64,000 nt of DNA from the NCBI RefSeq assembly GCF_003634695.1, contig NZ_RBWV01000012.1, forward strand, positions 1 to 64,000. The letters run 5' to 3'. This stretch comes from Motilibacter peucedani (GTDB taxonomy: Bacteria > Actinomycetota > Actinomycetes > Motilibacterales > Motilibacteraceae). A program made the position numbers and the translations under genes. Positions 32,496-41,439 of the stretch are shown piece by piece; positions within the stretch are counted from its first letter, which is position 1, and every line of letters starts with the position of its first letter. Under the pieces are notes generated by a model that worked only from the letters and a program-made list of their open reading frames with translations, ran no database searches and was not told the DNA's origin.

Positions 32496-32708
32496 CTGAC
32501 GAGCAGCGGGTGGATCGGCTGTTCAGGGGCTTCCTCGTCCTCTTTGCAGTCGTCTTCGTGGTGATCGCCGGCGGGTTCGCCTACGTGACGACGAAGGGCG
32601 TCTCGCAGCGGCGCGGCACGCGCGACAAGAGCTCCGACCCCCGGGAGCGGCAGGAACGAGCCTCGGGGCAGGCACGTCGGCGACCCGCAGGCTCGGTAGC
32701 CTCCAGCC

Positions 32709-33161
32709 GTGACCCTGGTCCTGGTGCTCCTGCACGGCGGGCTCGCCGCGGTGTGGCTCGGCGCCATGGCCTACAGCCTGCGCGTCGTGCAGCCCCGGCT
32801 GGTCGAGTTCCACGGTGGGCCGGCCGCGGCCGAGGACGCCGCGACCTTCGTCGCGGCCGGTGCCCGGTGGAAGGTCGTCGGTGTGCTGGCCGGGCTGGCC
32901 CTCACCGGCGCCGGCCTCGTCGCGCTCGAGGGCGATGACGCGGGCACGGGGTGGTGGGTGCTCGTGGTGGCCAAGCTGGTCGCGCTGGCGCTGGCGTCGG
33001 GCATCTTCTGGTACGTCTCCTGGCGGATGTGGCCGCGGCGGCTGTTCGCCACAGCGGCCGAGGTGCCGGCACACCGCCGCCGTTTCGAGCTGGCCGGGAC
33101 GACCCTGCTCGCCCTGGCTGCGCTGGCTTCGGTGCTCGGCGTCGTGCTCCGCTACCTCTAG
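32709..33161 (+). CDS. CopD-like four-helix membrane protein
   Basis: This 150-residue protein has about four hydrophobic helices (near residues 2-25, 53-72, 80-103 and 127-148). It carries an N-terminal LLHGGLAAVWLGAMAYSL segment with His and an R-rich cytoplasmic loop (PAHRRRFELAG), as in CopD domain proteins implicated in copper handling. It begins with a GTG without a clear ribosome binding site. It ends 20 bases from the convergent phosphotransferase gene. It resembles the CopD half of the fused CopD-CtaG protein elsewhere in the window in fold only. Confidence 0.7.
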   Translation: MTLVLVLLHGGLAAVWLGAMAYSLRVVQPRLVEFHGGPAAAEDAATFVAAGARWKVVGVLAGLALTGAGLVALEGDDAGTGWWVLVVAKLVALALASGIFWYVSWRMWPRRLFATAAEVPAHRRRFELAGTTLLALAALASVLGVVLRYL

Positions 33162-33180
33162 CCCCCGCTGCGCGCCGACG

Positions 33181-34053
33181 TCATCGCAGGGCGAGCAGCT
33201 CGTCCAGGACGCGGTAGCCCCGCTGCACCACCTCGGCGGCGAGGTCGTCGTGCCCGACGCGGCCGGACCACTCCAGCTGCAGGAGGACCTGGGTCGCAGA
33301 CAGGACAGCAGCTCCGTCCCAGCCGACGAGCGTCAGGACCCTGGTCCACAGTTGAGTCCGGGCGTCGTCCAGCGGACTGTGGAAGGTGTGCCACAACAGG
33401 GTCGTGAGGTCGGTGGCACGCGTACCGCTGCCTGCGTTCTCGATGTCGACGACCGCCACGACCGCTCCGTCACGGACGAGGACGTTGCTCGGGTTCAGGT
33501 CGGCGTGGACCATGTCGGGCGCCTCGCCCGGCGGCTGGGCGTCGACGCACAGGGCCTGAAGGCGCTCGACCAGGTCGGCGGCAGCGGGGGAGTGCGCGGC
33601 GCCGGTGCGGCGTACGCCGGTGGCGACCTCCCAGGCGTACGACCAGTGGTCGTAGGGCTCGGAGGCCTGGCCCGCCTGGAGCTCGACGACGTCCATCAGC
33701 TGCTCGACGAGCGCCGGGGTCAGCTCCGCGGGAGACGCGTCCACGGCGTCCATCACGTGCCAGACGTGGGTGGCTGTGGCGCCCGAAGCGAGCCACGCCG
33801 GGGTCGGGTAGCCGCGCCGCCGCATGTGCTCGACCACTCGCTGCGCGCGGAGCACGTCGTCGAGGGAGTGCGCGTGGGCGCGGGGCACGGCCTTGAGGAC
33901 TGCGTCCGCTCGTCCCGCCAGCGTGGCGCGGAAGGCGCCGCTGTTGACGCCTCCTGACAGGCGGCTCAGTGACGTGACCTCCGCCCCGACGGCGCGCATG
34001 ACCTCGTCGAGCACATCAGCCGGAACGTCCACCTGTCCAGCCAACCAGACCAC
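33181..34053 (-). CDS. Aminoglycoside phosphotransferase (APH)-family kinase
   Basis: The 290-residue cytoplasmic protein has an APH/choline-kinase-like fold. The catalytic loop is VHADLNPSNVLVRD (Asp and Asn, near residue 183) and the metal-binding DxE-type motif is VVDIENAGSG (near residue 205). The N-lobe has the ATP-binding region LSGGVNSGAFRATLAGRADAVLK. Family substrates include antibiotics, homoserine, choline and sugars; none can be chosen here. Its GTG directly abuts the TAG of the WYL regulator, so the two are translationally coupled. Confidence 0.82.
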   Translation of the reverse strand: MVWLAGQVDVPADVLDEVMRAVGAEVTSLSRLSGGVNSGAFRATLAGRADAVLKAVPRAHAHSLDDVLRAQRVVEHMRRRGYPTPAWLASGATATHVWHVMDAVDASPAELTPALVEQLMDVVELQAGQASEPYDHWSYAWEVATGVRRTGAAHSPAAADLVERLQALCVDAQPPGEAPDMVHADLNPSNVLVRDGAVVAVVDIENAGSGTRATDLTTLLWHTFHSPLDDARTQLWTRVLTLVGWDGAAVLSATQVLLQLEWSGRVGHDDLAAEVVQRGYRVLDELLALR

Positions 34054-34770
34054 CTACGCCAGCCGCCGGGTCTGCCACCGTGCGAGGTCCGCCTCGAGCA
34101 GCGCCGGGTCGCGGGCCGGCGGCACCTCGTCGAGGATCTCGAGGCGCGAGATCCGCTCGATGCGGAAGCCGCGGATCGCCTCCCGGAGCCGGCACCACCC
34201 GACCAGCAGCCACGCGTCGCCGGCGCGCAGCAGCCCCATCGTCTCGACCTCGCGCACGGTGCTGCTGGAGAGGTCGGGCCCGCCGTCCTGGTCCTCGCCG
34301 AGGTAGGTCAGCCGCACCACGCGGCGGGCGGCGATCACGTCGGCGAGCAGCCCGAGCGGCACCGCGTCGTCTCCCGGTGCGGCGGCGTCGATGACCCGCA
34401 GCCTGCCGAGCACCTCCTGCACGGGAGCGCGGTGCTCCTCCGCCATGACTGCGGCGATCTTGGCGTCCGCCCGGCGGGCGGCGCTCCGGTAGGGCGAGGA
34501 GTCGAGCAGCGCGAGCCCGGCAAGGACCGCCAGCGACTCCGCAGCCGACAGGTTGAGCGGGGGCAACGAGTACTCGCGCAGGATCGAGTAGCCGCCCGCA
34601 GCTCCGTGGTCGGCGTAGATGGGGACCCCCGTCTGCTGGAGCGACGCGATGTCGCGCTCCACAGTGCGCGAGGAGACCCCGAACTCCGTGGCGAGCCGAG
34701 CGGCCGACCACGGTCGGCGCGCTCCGCGGAGCAGGTCGACCAGCGCGTACTGCCGCTCGGCTCGCTTCAT
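34054..34770 (-). CDS. YafY-type HTH/WYL transcriptional regulator
   Basis: This 238-residue regulator has an N-terminal DeoR/HTH_11 winged helix (MKRAERQYALVDLLRG...FGVSSRTVERDIASLQQTG) and a C-terminal WYL domain (about 135-235). In the WYL domain VRLTYLGEDQ and GDAWLLVGWCRLREAIRGFRIERIS are the ligand-binding strands. WYL proteins sense nucleotides or nucleic acids. It is encoded between a SnoaL-like gene (41 bases upstream) and the phosphotransferase, with no gap to the latter. It may regulate its own operon. Confidence 0.88.
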   Translation of the reverse strand: MKRAERQYALVDLLRGARRPWSAARLATEFGVSSRTVERDIASLQQTGVPIYADHGAAGGYSILREYSLPPLNLSAAESLAVLAGLALLDSSPYRSAARRADAKIAAVMAEEHRAPVQEVLGRLRVIDAAAPGDDAVPLGLLADVIAARRVVRLTYLGEDQDGGPDLSSSTVREVETMGLLRAGDAWLLVGWCRLREAIRGFRIERISRLEILDEVPPARDPALLEADLARWQTRRLA

Positions 34771-34811
34771 GCACCAACCCTGGCAGACACAGGCGCGTAC
34801 GGTGCGGTGCC

Positions 34812-35216
34812 TCAGCTGCGCATGCTGCGCTGCCCGCCGACCGACCAGGCACGGCGGATGCGGCCGTCCGGGGCGAAGTCGAACACGTCGACGCCGCCGG
34901 CGCGGTGGTTCCCCGCCTCGACGTCCCAGAGCAACCGGCCGTGCTCGCCGTCGACGGCGTCCGCGACCTTGGTGAAGACCACACCGGGGTTCTGCCCGTG
35001 CCACCAGTCGAGGTAGCCCGCGAAGTCCTCCGCACTGCGGATCGCGTCCGCAGGGGTCGACCCGTCCGGCTCGGTCACGGCGAAGTGGATGCGGAAGTCG
35101 TCGGAGCAGATCTCCCGGGCGATGCCGCCGTCGGTGTTCCACATCGTCAGCCACCGGTCGAGCGAGGCGCGAGCGCTGGCGGGAGTGGGCGTCGTGCGGT
35201 TCGTGGTGTCGGTCAT
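34812..35216 (-). CDS. SnoaL-like/NTF2-fold protein
   Basis: This 134-residue soluble protein with an NTF2/SnoaL-like fold carries RASLDRWLTMWNTD, DDFRIHFAV and a closing sheet GGVDVFDFAPDGRIRRAWSVGG. Such proteins are isomerases, hydratases or ligand-binding proteins. The ATG at 35216 (MTDTTNRTTPT) is preferred over an extended frame to 35291. It is the first gene of a three-gene operon with the WYL regulator and the APH-family kinase. Confidence 0.75.
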   Translation of the reverse strand: MTDTTNRTTPTPASARASLDRWLTMWNTDGGIAREICSDDFRIHFAVTEPDGSTPADAIRSAEDFAGYLDWWHGQNPGVVFTKVADAVDGEHGRLLWDVEAGNHRAGGVDVFDFAPDGRIRRAWSVGGQRSMRS

Positions 35217-35449
35217 GCACCCACCGTCGAGCACGCCCGCGACAACGGTGTGTCGGAGTTCTCGCGACGGATGCGGACAGGTTTCGTTCACCGGCCCCGA
35301 CGCCGGATCCGACCACGGGGACGAGGGCCTGACCCGCCTCGGGCTCGCGCCGCCAGAGCCCGCATGAAGCGGCCGATCGTGCCGGACGGCCCGTACGCGC
35401 TGCGCCGTTCGGCCCCGGCGCCCGGCGCCGGGGTGCGAGGATCCCGGGC

Positions 35450-38400
35450 GTGATGCTCTACCGGCTCCTCGGGCCCTTCGCGGTCGAGCGGGCCGGTCGC
35501 CCGGTCGACCTCGGCGGGCCGAAGCAGCGCGCCCTCGCGGCGGCCCTCGCGCAGGAGGCGGGCGTCACCGTCAGCACCGACCGGCTGCTGCAGTGCATCT
35601 GGGGCGACGACCAGCCCCCGAGCGCCGTCTCGAGCCTGCACGCGCTGGTCTCCCGCGTGCGCAGCGCCCTGCGCGCCGAGCCGGGGGAGCCGGCCGCGGT
35701 CGTACGCAGCGGCAACGGCTACTCGCTCGACGTCCCGGCGTCAGCCCTCGACACGACGCGGTTCGTCGAGGCCGCCCGGGCGGCGCGCTCGTCGGTGCAG
35801 CGCGGCGACTGGGCCGGCGCCGTGCGGCAGGCCGAGTCGGCGCTGTCGTGGTGGCGCGGAAGCTACCTCGAGGACCTCGCGGACGAGGACTGGGTGCGCC
35901 CGTCGTCCGCGGCGTGGAGCGAGCGCCGCGCCGGTGTGCTGGAGGACCTCGTGACCGGCCTGCTCGGTGTCGGCGAGCTGGCCACGGCGGTCGCCAGGAC
36001 CGGCACGATGCTCGCGGAGCAGCCGCTGGGCGAGCGGGCGGCGTGGCTGCACATGACCGCGCTGCACCGGGCCGGTCGCTCGGGGGACGCGCTCGCGGCC
36101 TACCGAAGCCACGCCGCCGCGCTCGACGACGAGCTCGGGCTGGAGCCCGGTCCTGAGCTCAAGGGCCTGCAGACTGCGATCCTGCGCCAGGACCCGGCGG
36201 TCGCGGGCTGGCCGGCCAGTGCGTCTCCACCGATCAGACCAGAGCAGACCTCTGAAGTCAGAGCGGTGGAGACGGGCGAGCGGCTGGTCGGGCGCACCGC
36301 AGAGCTGGCTGTCGTCGACGAGGTCCTGCATCTCGCGCGAGGACAGCGGTCGGCGTGGCTGGTGCTCATGGGCAAGGCAGGCATCGGCAAGACGCGGCTG
36401 GCTACGGAGGCGGCGGCGCACTGGCGCGCCGAGGGCGGCTCCGTCGTGCAGGTGGCCTGTCCTGACGACGACGCGCCACCGCCGTGGTGGCCGGTCCGGC
36501 AGGTGCTGCGAGCGCTGGGCGCCGACCCCGGCCCGGTGCTTGCGCCGGAGGCGAGCGTCGACGCGGACACCGCCCGCTTCGACGCTCTCGAGCGGGTGCG
36601 CGACGTGGTGGTCGCCGAGCTCGCCCGAGGCCCGCTGCTGCTCCTCGTCGACGACGCGCACTGGGCCGACCCGGCGTCGCTGCGCCTGTTGTCGCTGCTC
36701 GCCGAGACGGTCGACGTGGCCGGGCTCGCCGTCGTGCTGACGGCCCGCGACGGCGTGGACGCCCAGCCGCTCGCCCGCGTGCTCGCCGCCGTCGCGCGGC
36801 GGCCGGGCAGCCGGCACCTCGTGCTCCCACCCCTGGGCGCGGGCGACGTCGAGGCCCTGGCCTCGCAGGTGTCCGGACGCTCCCTCTCCGCAGCAGACGC
36901 CGGTCAGCTCGTCTCGCTCACGGGCGGCAACCCCTTCCTGGTGCGGGAGTACGCACGTGGCGGCACCAGCGACGAGGCACCTGCGGCAGTGCGCTCGGTG
37001 CTCCGCCGACGGCTCGACGCGTTGCCTGCTGCCCTGCTGGAGGTCGTACGCGTCGTGGCGGTCCTCGGCGACCCGCTCGACGTCCGGACGGTCGCGGCGG
37101 TGCTCGGACGCGACGAGCTCGAGGTCGCCGGTGATCTCGACGACGCGGCCGACAGGGACGTCCTGGCACCGGCGCTGGCCGGCGGTGGATACACCTTCGC
37201 GCACGCCCTGCTCCGCGAGGAGGCGGCGGCCGACGTGCCGGGGCTGCGGCGGGAGCGGATGCACCTGGCCGCTGCCGAAGCGCTCGCGTCCTCCTCGCTG
37301 GCCGACGACGTCGTGCGTCGGGCAGCCCACCTGCGGGCTGCCGGCCAGCTCGCCGACCCGCCCACCACCTTCGCCGCCGCTCATGCGGCAGCGCTGGCCA
37401 CGGAGGCACAGTGGGACCCGGACGCGGCCGCGACGTGGTGGCGCGTCGCCGTCGAGGCCCTCGACGCCTCCGTCGGCACCGACGCCCGGCAGCGCGACGG
37501 CCTCGTCGCCGCCGAGCTGGCAGCGCTCTCCCGCGCCGGCCGAGGGCAGGACGTGCTCGACGTGCTCGACCGCGAGCTGGTGGTGGCCCTGCGAGCTGGG
37601 CTTCCTGGCTCGGCGGGACGGCTCGCAGCGAACCTGATGCGCGCGTCGGGCTCCTGGCCGTGGCCGGCCTACGGGTCGGACCCTGCACCACTGATGACCA
37701 CTCTGCGCGGGCTCGAGCCGCTTCTCGCCCGAGATCCTGCGGCTCGGTCCCGCGTGCTCGCCGTCACCGCCATCGGCAGCTGCTACGACCTCGACCCCGC
37801 GGTGCCCGACGGGCTCAGCGCCCGGGCGCTCGAGCTGGCCCGCTCGACGGGCGACCCCGACGTCGTCGCCGACGCCCTGCTGGGGCGCGCACTGACGTTC
37901 TCCGGTGTCGCGTCCCACGCCGAGGAGTCGATCGCCCTGCTGGAGGAGCTCGGCTCGCTCGGGCACGCGTTGGCACCGCTGGACGAGGTGATCCGGCACA
38001 ACGTTCTGACGATGGCCTGCATGAACCTCGGCCGGGTCGACGAGGCGGAGCACCACGTCGCCGCCGGAGTGCTCGGCAGCGACCTGTTGCGGCTGCCGGT
38101 CAACCGCGTGCAGCTGCGCTGGGCGGAGGCCTGCACCGCGCAGTGGCGCGGCGACCTCGACCGGGCCGAGCAGCTCTACGCGGCGGCCGAGCGCGCGCAC
38201 CGGGCGACCGAGCTGCAGCAGTCGGGCACCTTCGAGCTCGCCCAGCTGGTGCTCGCCTGGGAGCGGGGCAGGGTCGGCACCCTCGTCGGCCGCGTGCCGA
38301 CCAACCCCGTGGTGGAGGCGTGGGTGGCTCCCGTGGTCGCGGCTGCTGCCGACCGCCCGGGCGCCGACCGTGCGCTCGAGGCCGAGGTCCGCAGACCCGA

Positions 38401-38824
38401 GCCCGACGTCTGGACCTCGCACGGCCGGCTGACCCTGCTCGCGCACGCTGTGGCAGACCGTGGTCTGCTCCACCTCGTACCGGAGCTGCGGACGCGCCTG
38501 GAGCCGCTCGCGGGAGAGCTCGCCACCATCGGGCAGATCGGGACGCCGGGACCGGTGTCGCTGGCTCTCGCCCGGCTCGCCCGGCTGGCGGGGGAGCGGG
38601 AGGCGGCCACCGCGTACCTCGCTGCTGCACTGGAGACCGCTCGCCGCCTGCGCGGCGCCACGTCGGAGCTGAGGTGCCGGCTGCTCGCGCTCGAGTGGGC
38701 GGTGGGCGACGGGATTCCTGCTGCGCGCGAGCGAGAAGAGCTCGAGGAGCTCGCCCCGTCGGCTGCTGCCCGTGGCATGCACGGGCTGGCCGAACGGGCC
38801 GACGAGCTGCTCGCGCGGCGGTGA
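35450..38824 (+). CDS. SARP-like regulator: OmpR-type DNA-binding, BTAD and STAND-type ATPase
   Basis: The 1124-residue protein has an AfsR/SARP-like N-terminus. An OmpR-type winged helix (YRLLGPFAVERAGRPVDLGGPKQRALAAAL...SSLHALVSRVRSAL) is followed by a bacterial transcriptional activation domain (about 95-245, ending DDELGLEPGPELKGLQ). A P-loop NTPase comes next with Walker A MGKAGIGKTRL near residue 307 and Walker B LLLLVDDAHWAD near 400. The last about 500 residues are helical, TPR-like repeats. Such large SARPs activate secondary-metabolite or stress genes in response to a signal read by the ATPase/TPR part. No biosynthetic cluster is visible here. GTG 35450 and ATG 35453 are equivalent starts. 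Confidence 0.9.
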   Translation: MMLYRLLGPFAVERAGRPVDLGGPKQRALAAALAQEAGVTVSTDRLLQCIWGDDQPPSAVSSLHALVSRVRSALRAEPGEPAAVVRSGNGYSLDVPASALDTTRFVEAARAARSSVQRGDWAGAVRQAESALSWWRGSYLEDLADEDWVRPSSAAWSERRAGVLEDLVTGLLGVGELATAVARTGTMLAEQPLGERAAWLHMTALHRAGRSGDALAAYRSHAAALDDELGLEPGPELKGLQTAILRQDPAVAGWPASASPPIRPEQTSEVRAVETGERLVGRTAELAVVDEVLHLARGQRSAWLVLMGKAGIGKTRLATEAAAHWRAEGGSVVQVACPDDDAPPPWWPVRQVLRALGADPGPVLAPEASVDADTARFDALERVRDVVVAELARGPLLLLVDDAHWADPASLRLLSLLAETVDVAGLAVVLTARDGVDAQPLARVLAAVARRPGSRHLVLPPLGAGDVEALASQVSGRSLSAADAGQLVSLTGGNPFLVREYARGGTSDEAPAAVRSVLRRRLDALPAALLEVVRVVAVLGDPLDVRTVAAVLGRDELEVAGDLDDAADRDVLAPALAGGGYTFAHALLREEAAADVPGLRRERMHLAAAEALASSSLADDVVRRAAHLRAAGQLADPPTTFAAAHAAALATEAQWDPDAAATWWRVAVEALDASVGTDARQRDGLVAAELAALSRAGRGQDVLDVLDRELVVALRAGLPGSAGRLAANLMRASGSWPWPAYGSDPAPLMTTLRGLEPLLARDPAARSRVLAVTAIGSCYDLDPAVPDGLSARALELARSTGDPDVVADALLGRALTFSGVASHAEESIALLEELGSLGHALAPLDEVIRHNVLTMACMNLGRVDEAEHHVAAGVLGSDLLRLPVNRVQLRWAEACTAQWRGDLDRAEQLYAAAERAHRATELQQSGTFELAQLVLAWERGRVGTLVGRVPTNPVVEAWVAPVVAAAADRPGADRALEAEVRRPEPDVWTSHGRLTLLAHAVADRGLLHLVPELRTRLEPLAGELATIGQIGTPGPVSLALARLARLAGEREAATAYLAAALETARRLRGATSELRCRLLALEWAVGDGIPAAREREELEELAPSAAARGMHGLAERADELLARR

Positions 38825-38831
38825 CCTCGGC

Positions 38832-39215
38832 TCAGGCGCCCGGGTCGCGCATCGCCACGGCGTCGATCTCGACCAGGATGCCGGCGAGCTGGCTGCCGAC
38901 GGTCGTGCGCACGGGGTAGGGGGCCGGCACGACCCGGGCGTAGACCTCGTTGAACTCCGCGAACAGCGAGAGGTCGGAGAGGTGCACAGTGGTCTTCATG
39001 ACGTCAGCGAGGGTCAGGCCGACGACGTCGAGCGCCAGACTGAGGTTGCGCAGCACCGCCTCGGTCTGGGCGGCCACCCCCTCGGGGACCTCGCCGGTCT
39101 GGGGGTCCTGCGGGCCGAAGCCGGCGGTGAAGACGAGCCCGTTGAGCTCGACGACCTGGCTGTAGGGGCCGGCCGGCGCGGGCAGCCGGTCGCTCACGTG
39201 GGCCTGCTTGGGCAT
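38832..39215 (-). CDS. ridA: RidA-family enamine/imine deaminase
   Basis: This 127-residue cytoplasmic protein of the RidA/YjgF family hydrolyses reactive enamine/imine intermediates such as 2-aminoacrylate. Family hallmarks are GPYSQVVELNGLVFTAGFGPQDPQTGEVPEG, QTEAVLRNLSLAL and a C-terminal LAGILVEIDAVA. The canonical active-site Arg is expected near the VRTTVGS segment (PYPVRTTVG). It starts 31 bases after the D-amino-acid dehydratase-like gene on the same strand. That fits, because PLP dehydratases of Ser/Thr release exactly these enamines. Confidence 0.9.
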   Translation of the reverse strand: MPKQAHVSDRLPAPAGPYSQVVELNGLVFTAGFGPQDPQTGEVPEGVAAQTEAVLRNLSLALDVVGLTLADVMKTTVHLSDLSLFAEFNEVYARVVPAPYPVRTTVGSQLAGILVEIDAVAMRDPGA

Positions 39216-39246
39216 GGCGTTTCCTCTCCTCGAACGGGTGCAGTGC

Positions 39247-40521
39247 TCAGAAGAACGTGTGGGCCACGCCGGTCACGCGGCCCTCGTCGTCGGCCAGCAG
39301 GGCGTGCTGCCACTTGTCCATCGCCGTGCAGGGATGGGAGATGCCGAGCACGACGGTGTCGCCGACCTGCAGGGGCTCACCCGTCACGCGGAGGAAGCCG
39401 TGCTGGTCGTTGAGCGCGACCACCTCGGCCTCCCTGACGTCGACAGCCTCGCCGCCGCGGTCGGCGGCCAGCACCACCGGCAGCCCCTCGTCGAACGACA
39501 CGTCGCGCCGGCCGGCGTTGAGCAGCACCAGACCCGGCTCGGGCGCCGAGACCACCGTGGTCCGCACGCGGAGCGCGGGCACGAACTCCGGGAGGTCGGC
39601 TCCGCGCAGTGAAGGTGAGTCGCGCAGGTAGACGCCGTGGTCGTGCACGACGTAGGCCCCGCTCCGCACGACCACCGACGTGCCGGGCAGCGGGTCGCGC
39701 CACAGCTCCTCGGCGACGACGTCGAAGAAGTGGCTGCCACCGGCGGAGAGCACGAGCCCGCCACCGAGCAGACCGAGCTCCGCGAGCTGGCGGCCGGACA
39801 GACGTACGCTGCGGCACAGCTCCCGGACGCCGTCGACCACCAGCTCCGGCGTCGGTGCCGTCACCGGTCCCTCGAAGCACGACACCCCTGCGACCTCCAG
39901 CCCGGCCGCGTGGGCGGCGCGGGCCACCGACACGACGTCGGCACCACTGCGTACGCCGGTGCGGCCCTGCGCCACCCCCACGTCCACGAGGAGGCGGAGC
40001 CGCCGGCCGACGAGCGGTGCCAGCAGCTCGACGCCGCGGGTGCTGTCGACGTGGACGAGGACCTCGAGCCCCTCGGTGGTGTCGAGCAGGCGCCGCAGCG
40101 CAGCGAGGCCTCCGGGGTCGGCCACCTCGTTGGCGATGAGGACCCGTCGGGCGCCGTGCGCGACGAAGACCGCTGCCTGCCAGGGGTTCGCAGCGGTGAG
40201 CGCCCAGGCGCCCGCCTCGAGCTGGGCGACGAAGAGCTCCGGGCTCATCGTCGTCTTGGCGTGCGGGGCGAGCTGGACGTCGCGGCTGCGGCAGAAGTCC
40301 GCGAGGACGGCGATGTTGTGGCGCACGGCCGGTGCGCTGACCACCAGCGACGGGGTCGAGAAGCGCTCGTCGGTGACGCGGACGCCCGACTCGACCAGCG
40401 CGCGCGGCGTCGTCGGACCCGCCAGCCCGGCGAAGCCCTTGGCCAGCGGGGTCACCGGGGTGTCCGCGAGCGCGTCGAGCGCCGCACGGGCGGCCACCGC
40501 GTCGAAGGCCTCCGCGGTCAC
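39247..40521 (-). CDS. PLP-dependent D-serine dehydratase/D-threonine aldolase-like enzyme
   Basis: The 424-residue cytoplasmic enzyme has a fold-type III (alanine-racemase-like) N-terminal barrel with the Schiff-base lysine in APHAKTTMSPEL. The C-terminal D-ser_dehydrat domain has the metal ligands in YVVHDHGVYL and LGISHPCTAMDKWQ. Relatives dehydrate D-serine or D-threonine or cleave D-threonine. The first about 45 residues form a helical extension typical of the amino-acid deaminase subgroup. The GTG at 40521 overlaps the TGA of the lactonase gene (GTGA). The RidA gene follows directly. Exact substrate is unknown. Confidence 0.85.
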   Translation of the reverse strand: MTAEAFDAVAARAALDALADTPVTPLAKGFAGLAGPTTPRALVESGVRVTDERFSTPSLVVSAPAVRHNIAVLADFCRSRDVQLAPHAKTTMSPELFVAQLEAGAWALTAANPWQAAVFVAHGARRVLIANEVADPGGLAALRRLLDTTEGLEVLVHVDSTRGVELLAPLVGRRLRLLVDVGVAQGRTGVRSGADVVSVARAAHAAGLEVAGVSCFEGPVTAPTPELVVDGVRELCRSVRLSGRQLAELGLLGGGLVLSAGGSHFFDVVAEELWRDPLPGTSVVVRSGAYVVHDHGVYLRDSPSLRGADLPEFVPALRVRTTVVSAPEPGLVLLNAGRRDVSFDEGLPVVLAADRGGEAVDVREAEVVALNDQHGFLRVTGEPLQVGDTVVLGISHPCTAMDKWQHALLADDEGRVTGVAHTFF

Positions 40522-41426
40522 CGGGACCCTGGTGCGAACGTGCGGGGTGCGCCGGTGACCGACATGACGAGCGAGTAGATCGACGTGGTGGCGGCCATGA
40601 ACATGCGGTTGCGGCGCTGGCCGCCGAAGGTGATGTTGCCGACGACCTCGGGCACGAGGATGCGCCCCAGCAGGGTGCCGTCGGGGTCGTAGCAGTGGAC
40701 GCCGTCGGCGCTGGCCGCGGCCCACAGCCGTCCGGCGTCGTCGAGGCGGATGTTGTCGAACCCGCCGTCTGCCGGCCCGGTCGCGAAGAGCCGGTCGTCG
40801 GCCAGCGTCCCGTCGTCGGCGACCGAGAAGGCCCGGATGAGGTTGGCGCCGCTGTCGGAGACGAACAGCTGCGACTCGTCAGGGGTGAGGACCAGCCCGT
40901 TGGGGTTGTCGAACCCGTCGGCCGCGAGCGAGACGGCGCCGGTGGCGGGGTCGATGCGGTAGACGTTCGACGCGCCGATCTCGCTCTCGCCGCGGTTGCC
41001 CTCGTAGTCGCTGAGGATGCCGTAGACCGGGTCGGAGAAGAAGATCGTGCCGTCGGAACGGACGATCACGTCGTTGGGGCTGTTGAGCCGCCGGCCCTCG
41101 AACCGCTCGGCGAGCACGGTGACCGAGCCGTCGTGCTCGGTGCGCGTCACCCGCCGGTTGCCCTGCTCCGCGCTGACCAGGCGCCCGTGGTGGTCGATGG
41201 TGTTGCCGTTGGGGAACCCCGCGGGCGAGCGGAAGACGCCGACCGTGCCGGTGGCCTCGTCCCAGCGCAGCAGCCGGTCGTTGGGGATGTCGCTCCACAG
41301 CAGGTAGCGCCCGGCAGGGAACCAGACGGGCCCCTCGGCCCAGCGGCAGCCGGTGTAGACGGTCTCCAGCTGCTTGTCGCCCCGCGCGCAGTCGGCGAAC
41401 CGCTCGTCGAGCACCTCGTAGAGCAC
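40518..41426 (-). CDS. SMP-30/gluconolactonase-like lactonase
   Basis: The 302-residue protein is a six-bladed propeller of the SMP-30/gluconolaconase/LRE family, hydrolysing sugar-acid lactones with a divalent metal. The metal-site segments are visible: CRWAEGPVWFPAG (Glu near residue 31), LNSPNDVIVRSDGTIFFSDPVYG (Asn/Asp near 115-118), DNPNGLVLTPDESQLFVSDS (near 170-190) and FDNIRLDDAGRLWAA. It is intracellular (no signal). It is preceded by an SDR 13 bases upstream, so it may act on lactones formed by that dehydrogenase. Confidence 0.9.
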   Translation of the reverse strand: MLYEVLDERFADCARGDKQLETVYTGCRWAEGPVWFPAGRYLLWSDIPNDRLLRWDEATGTVGVFRSPAGFPNGNTIDHHGRLVSAEQGNRRVTRTEHDGSVTVLAERFEGRRLNSPNDVIVRSDGTIFFSDPVYGILSDYEGNRGESEIGASNVYRIDPATGAVSLAADGFDNPNGLVLTPDESQLFVSDSGANLIRAFSVADDGTLADDRLFATGPADGGFDNIRLDDAGRLWAAASADGVHCYDPDGTLLGRILVPEVVGNITFGGQRRNRMFMAATTSIYSLVMSVTGAPRTFAPGSR

Positions 41427-41439
41427 TGCCCCTCCTCGC

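Noticed and set aside
32510-32938. GTG-started frame whose first 30 codons form a hydrophobic helix
   Set aside because: It runs 230 bases into the CopD-like gene in another frame, where it becomes Arg/Pro-rich. A short real peptide cannot be excluded, but there is no stop codon near the helix.
35741-38782. A 1013-codon minus-strand open frame
   Set aside because: It lies fully antisense to the SARP-like regulator and encodes only low-complexity Arg/Gly/Gln sequence; long shadow frames are expected at this GC content.
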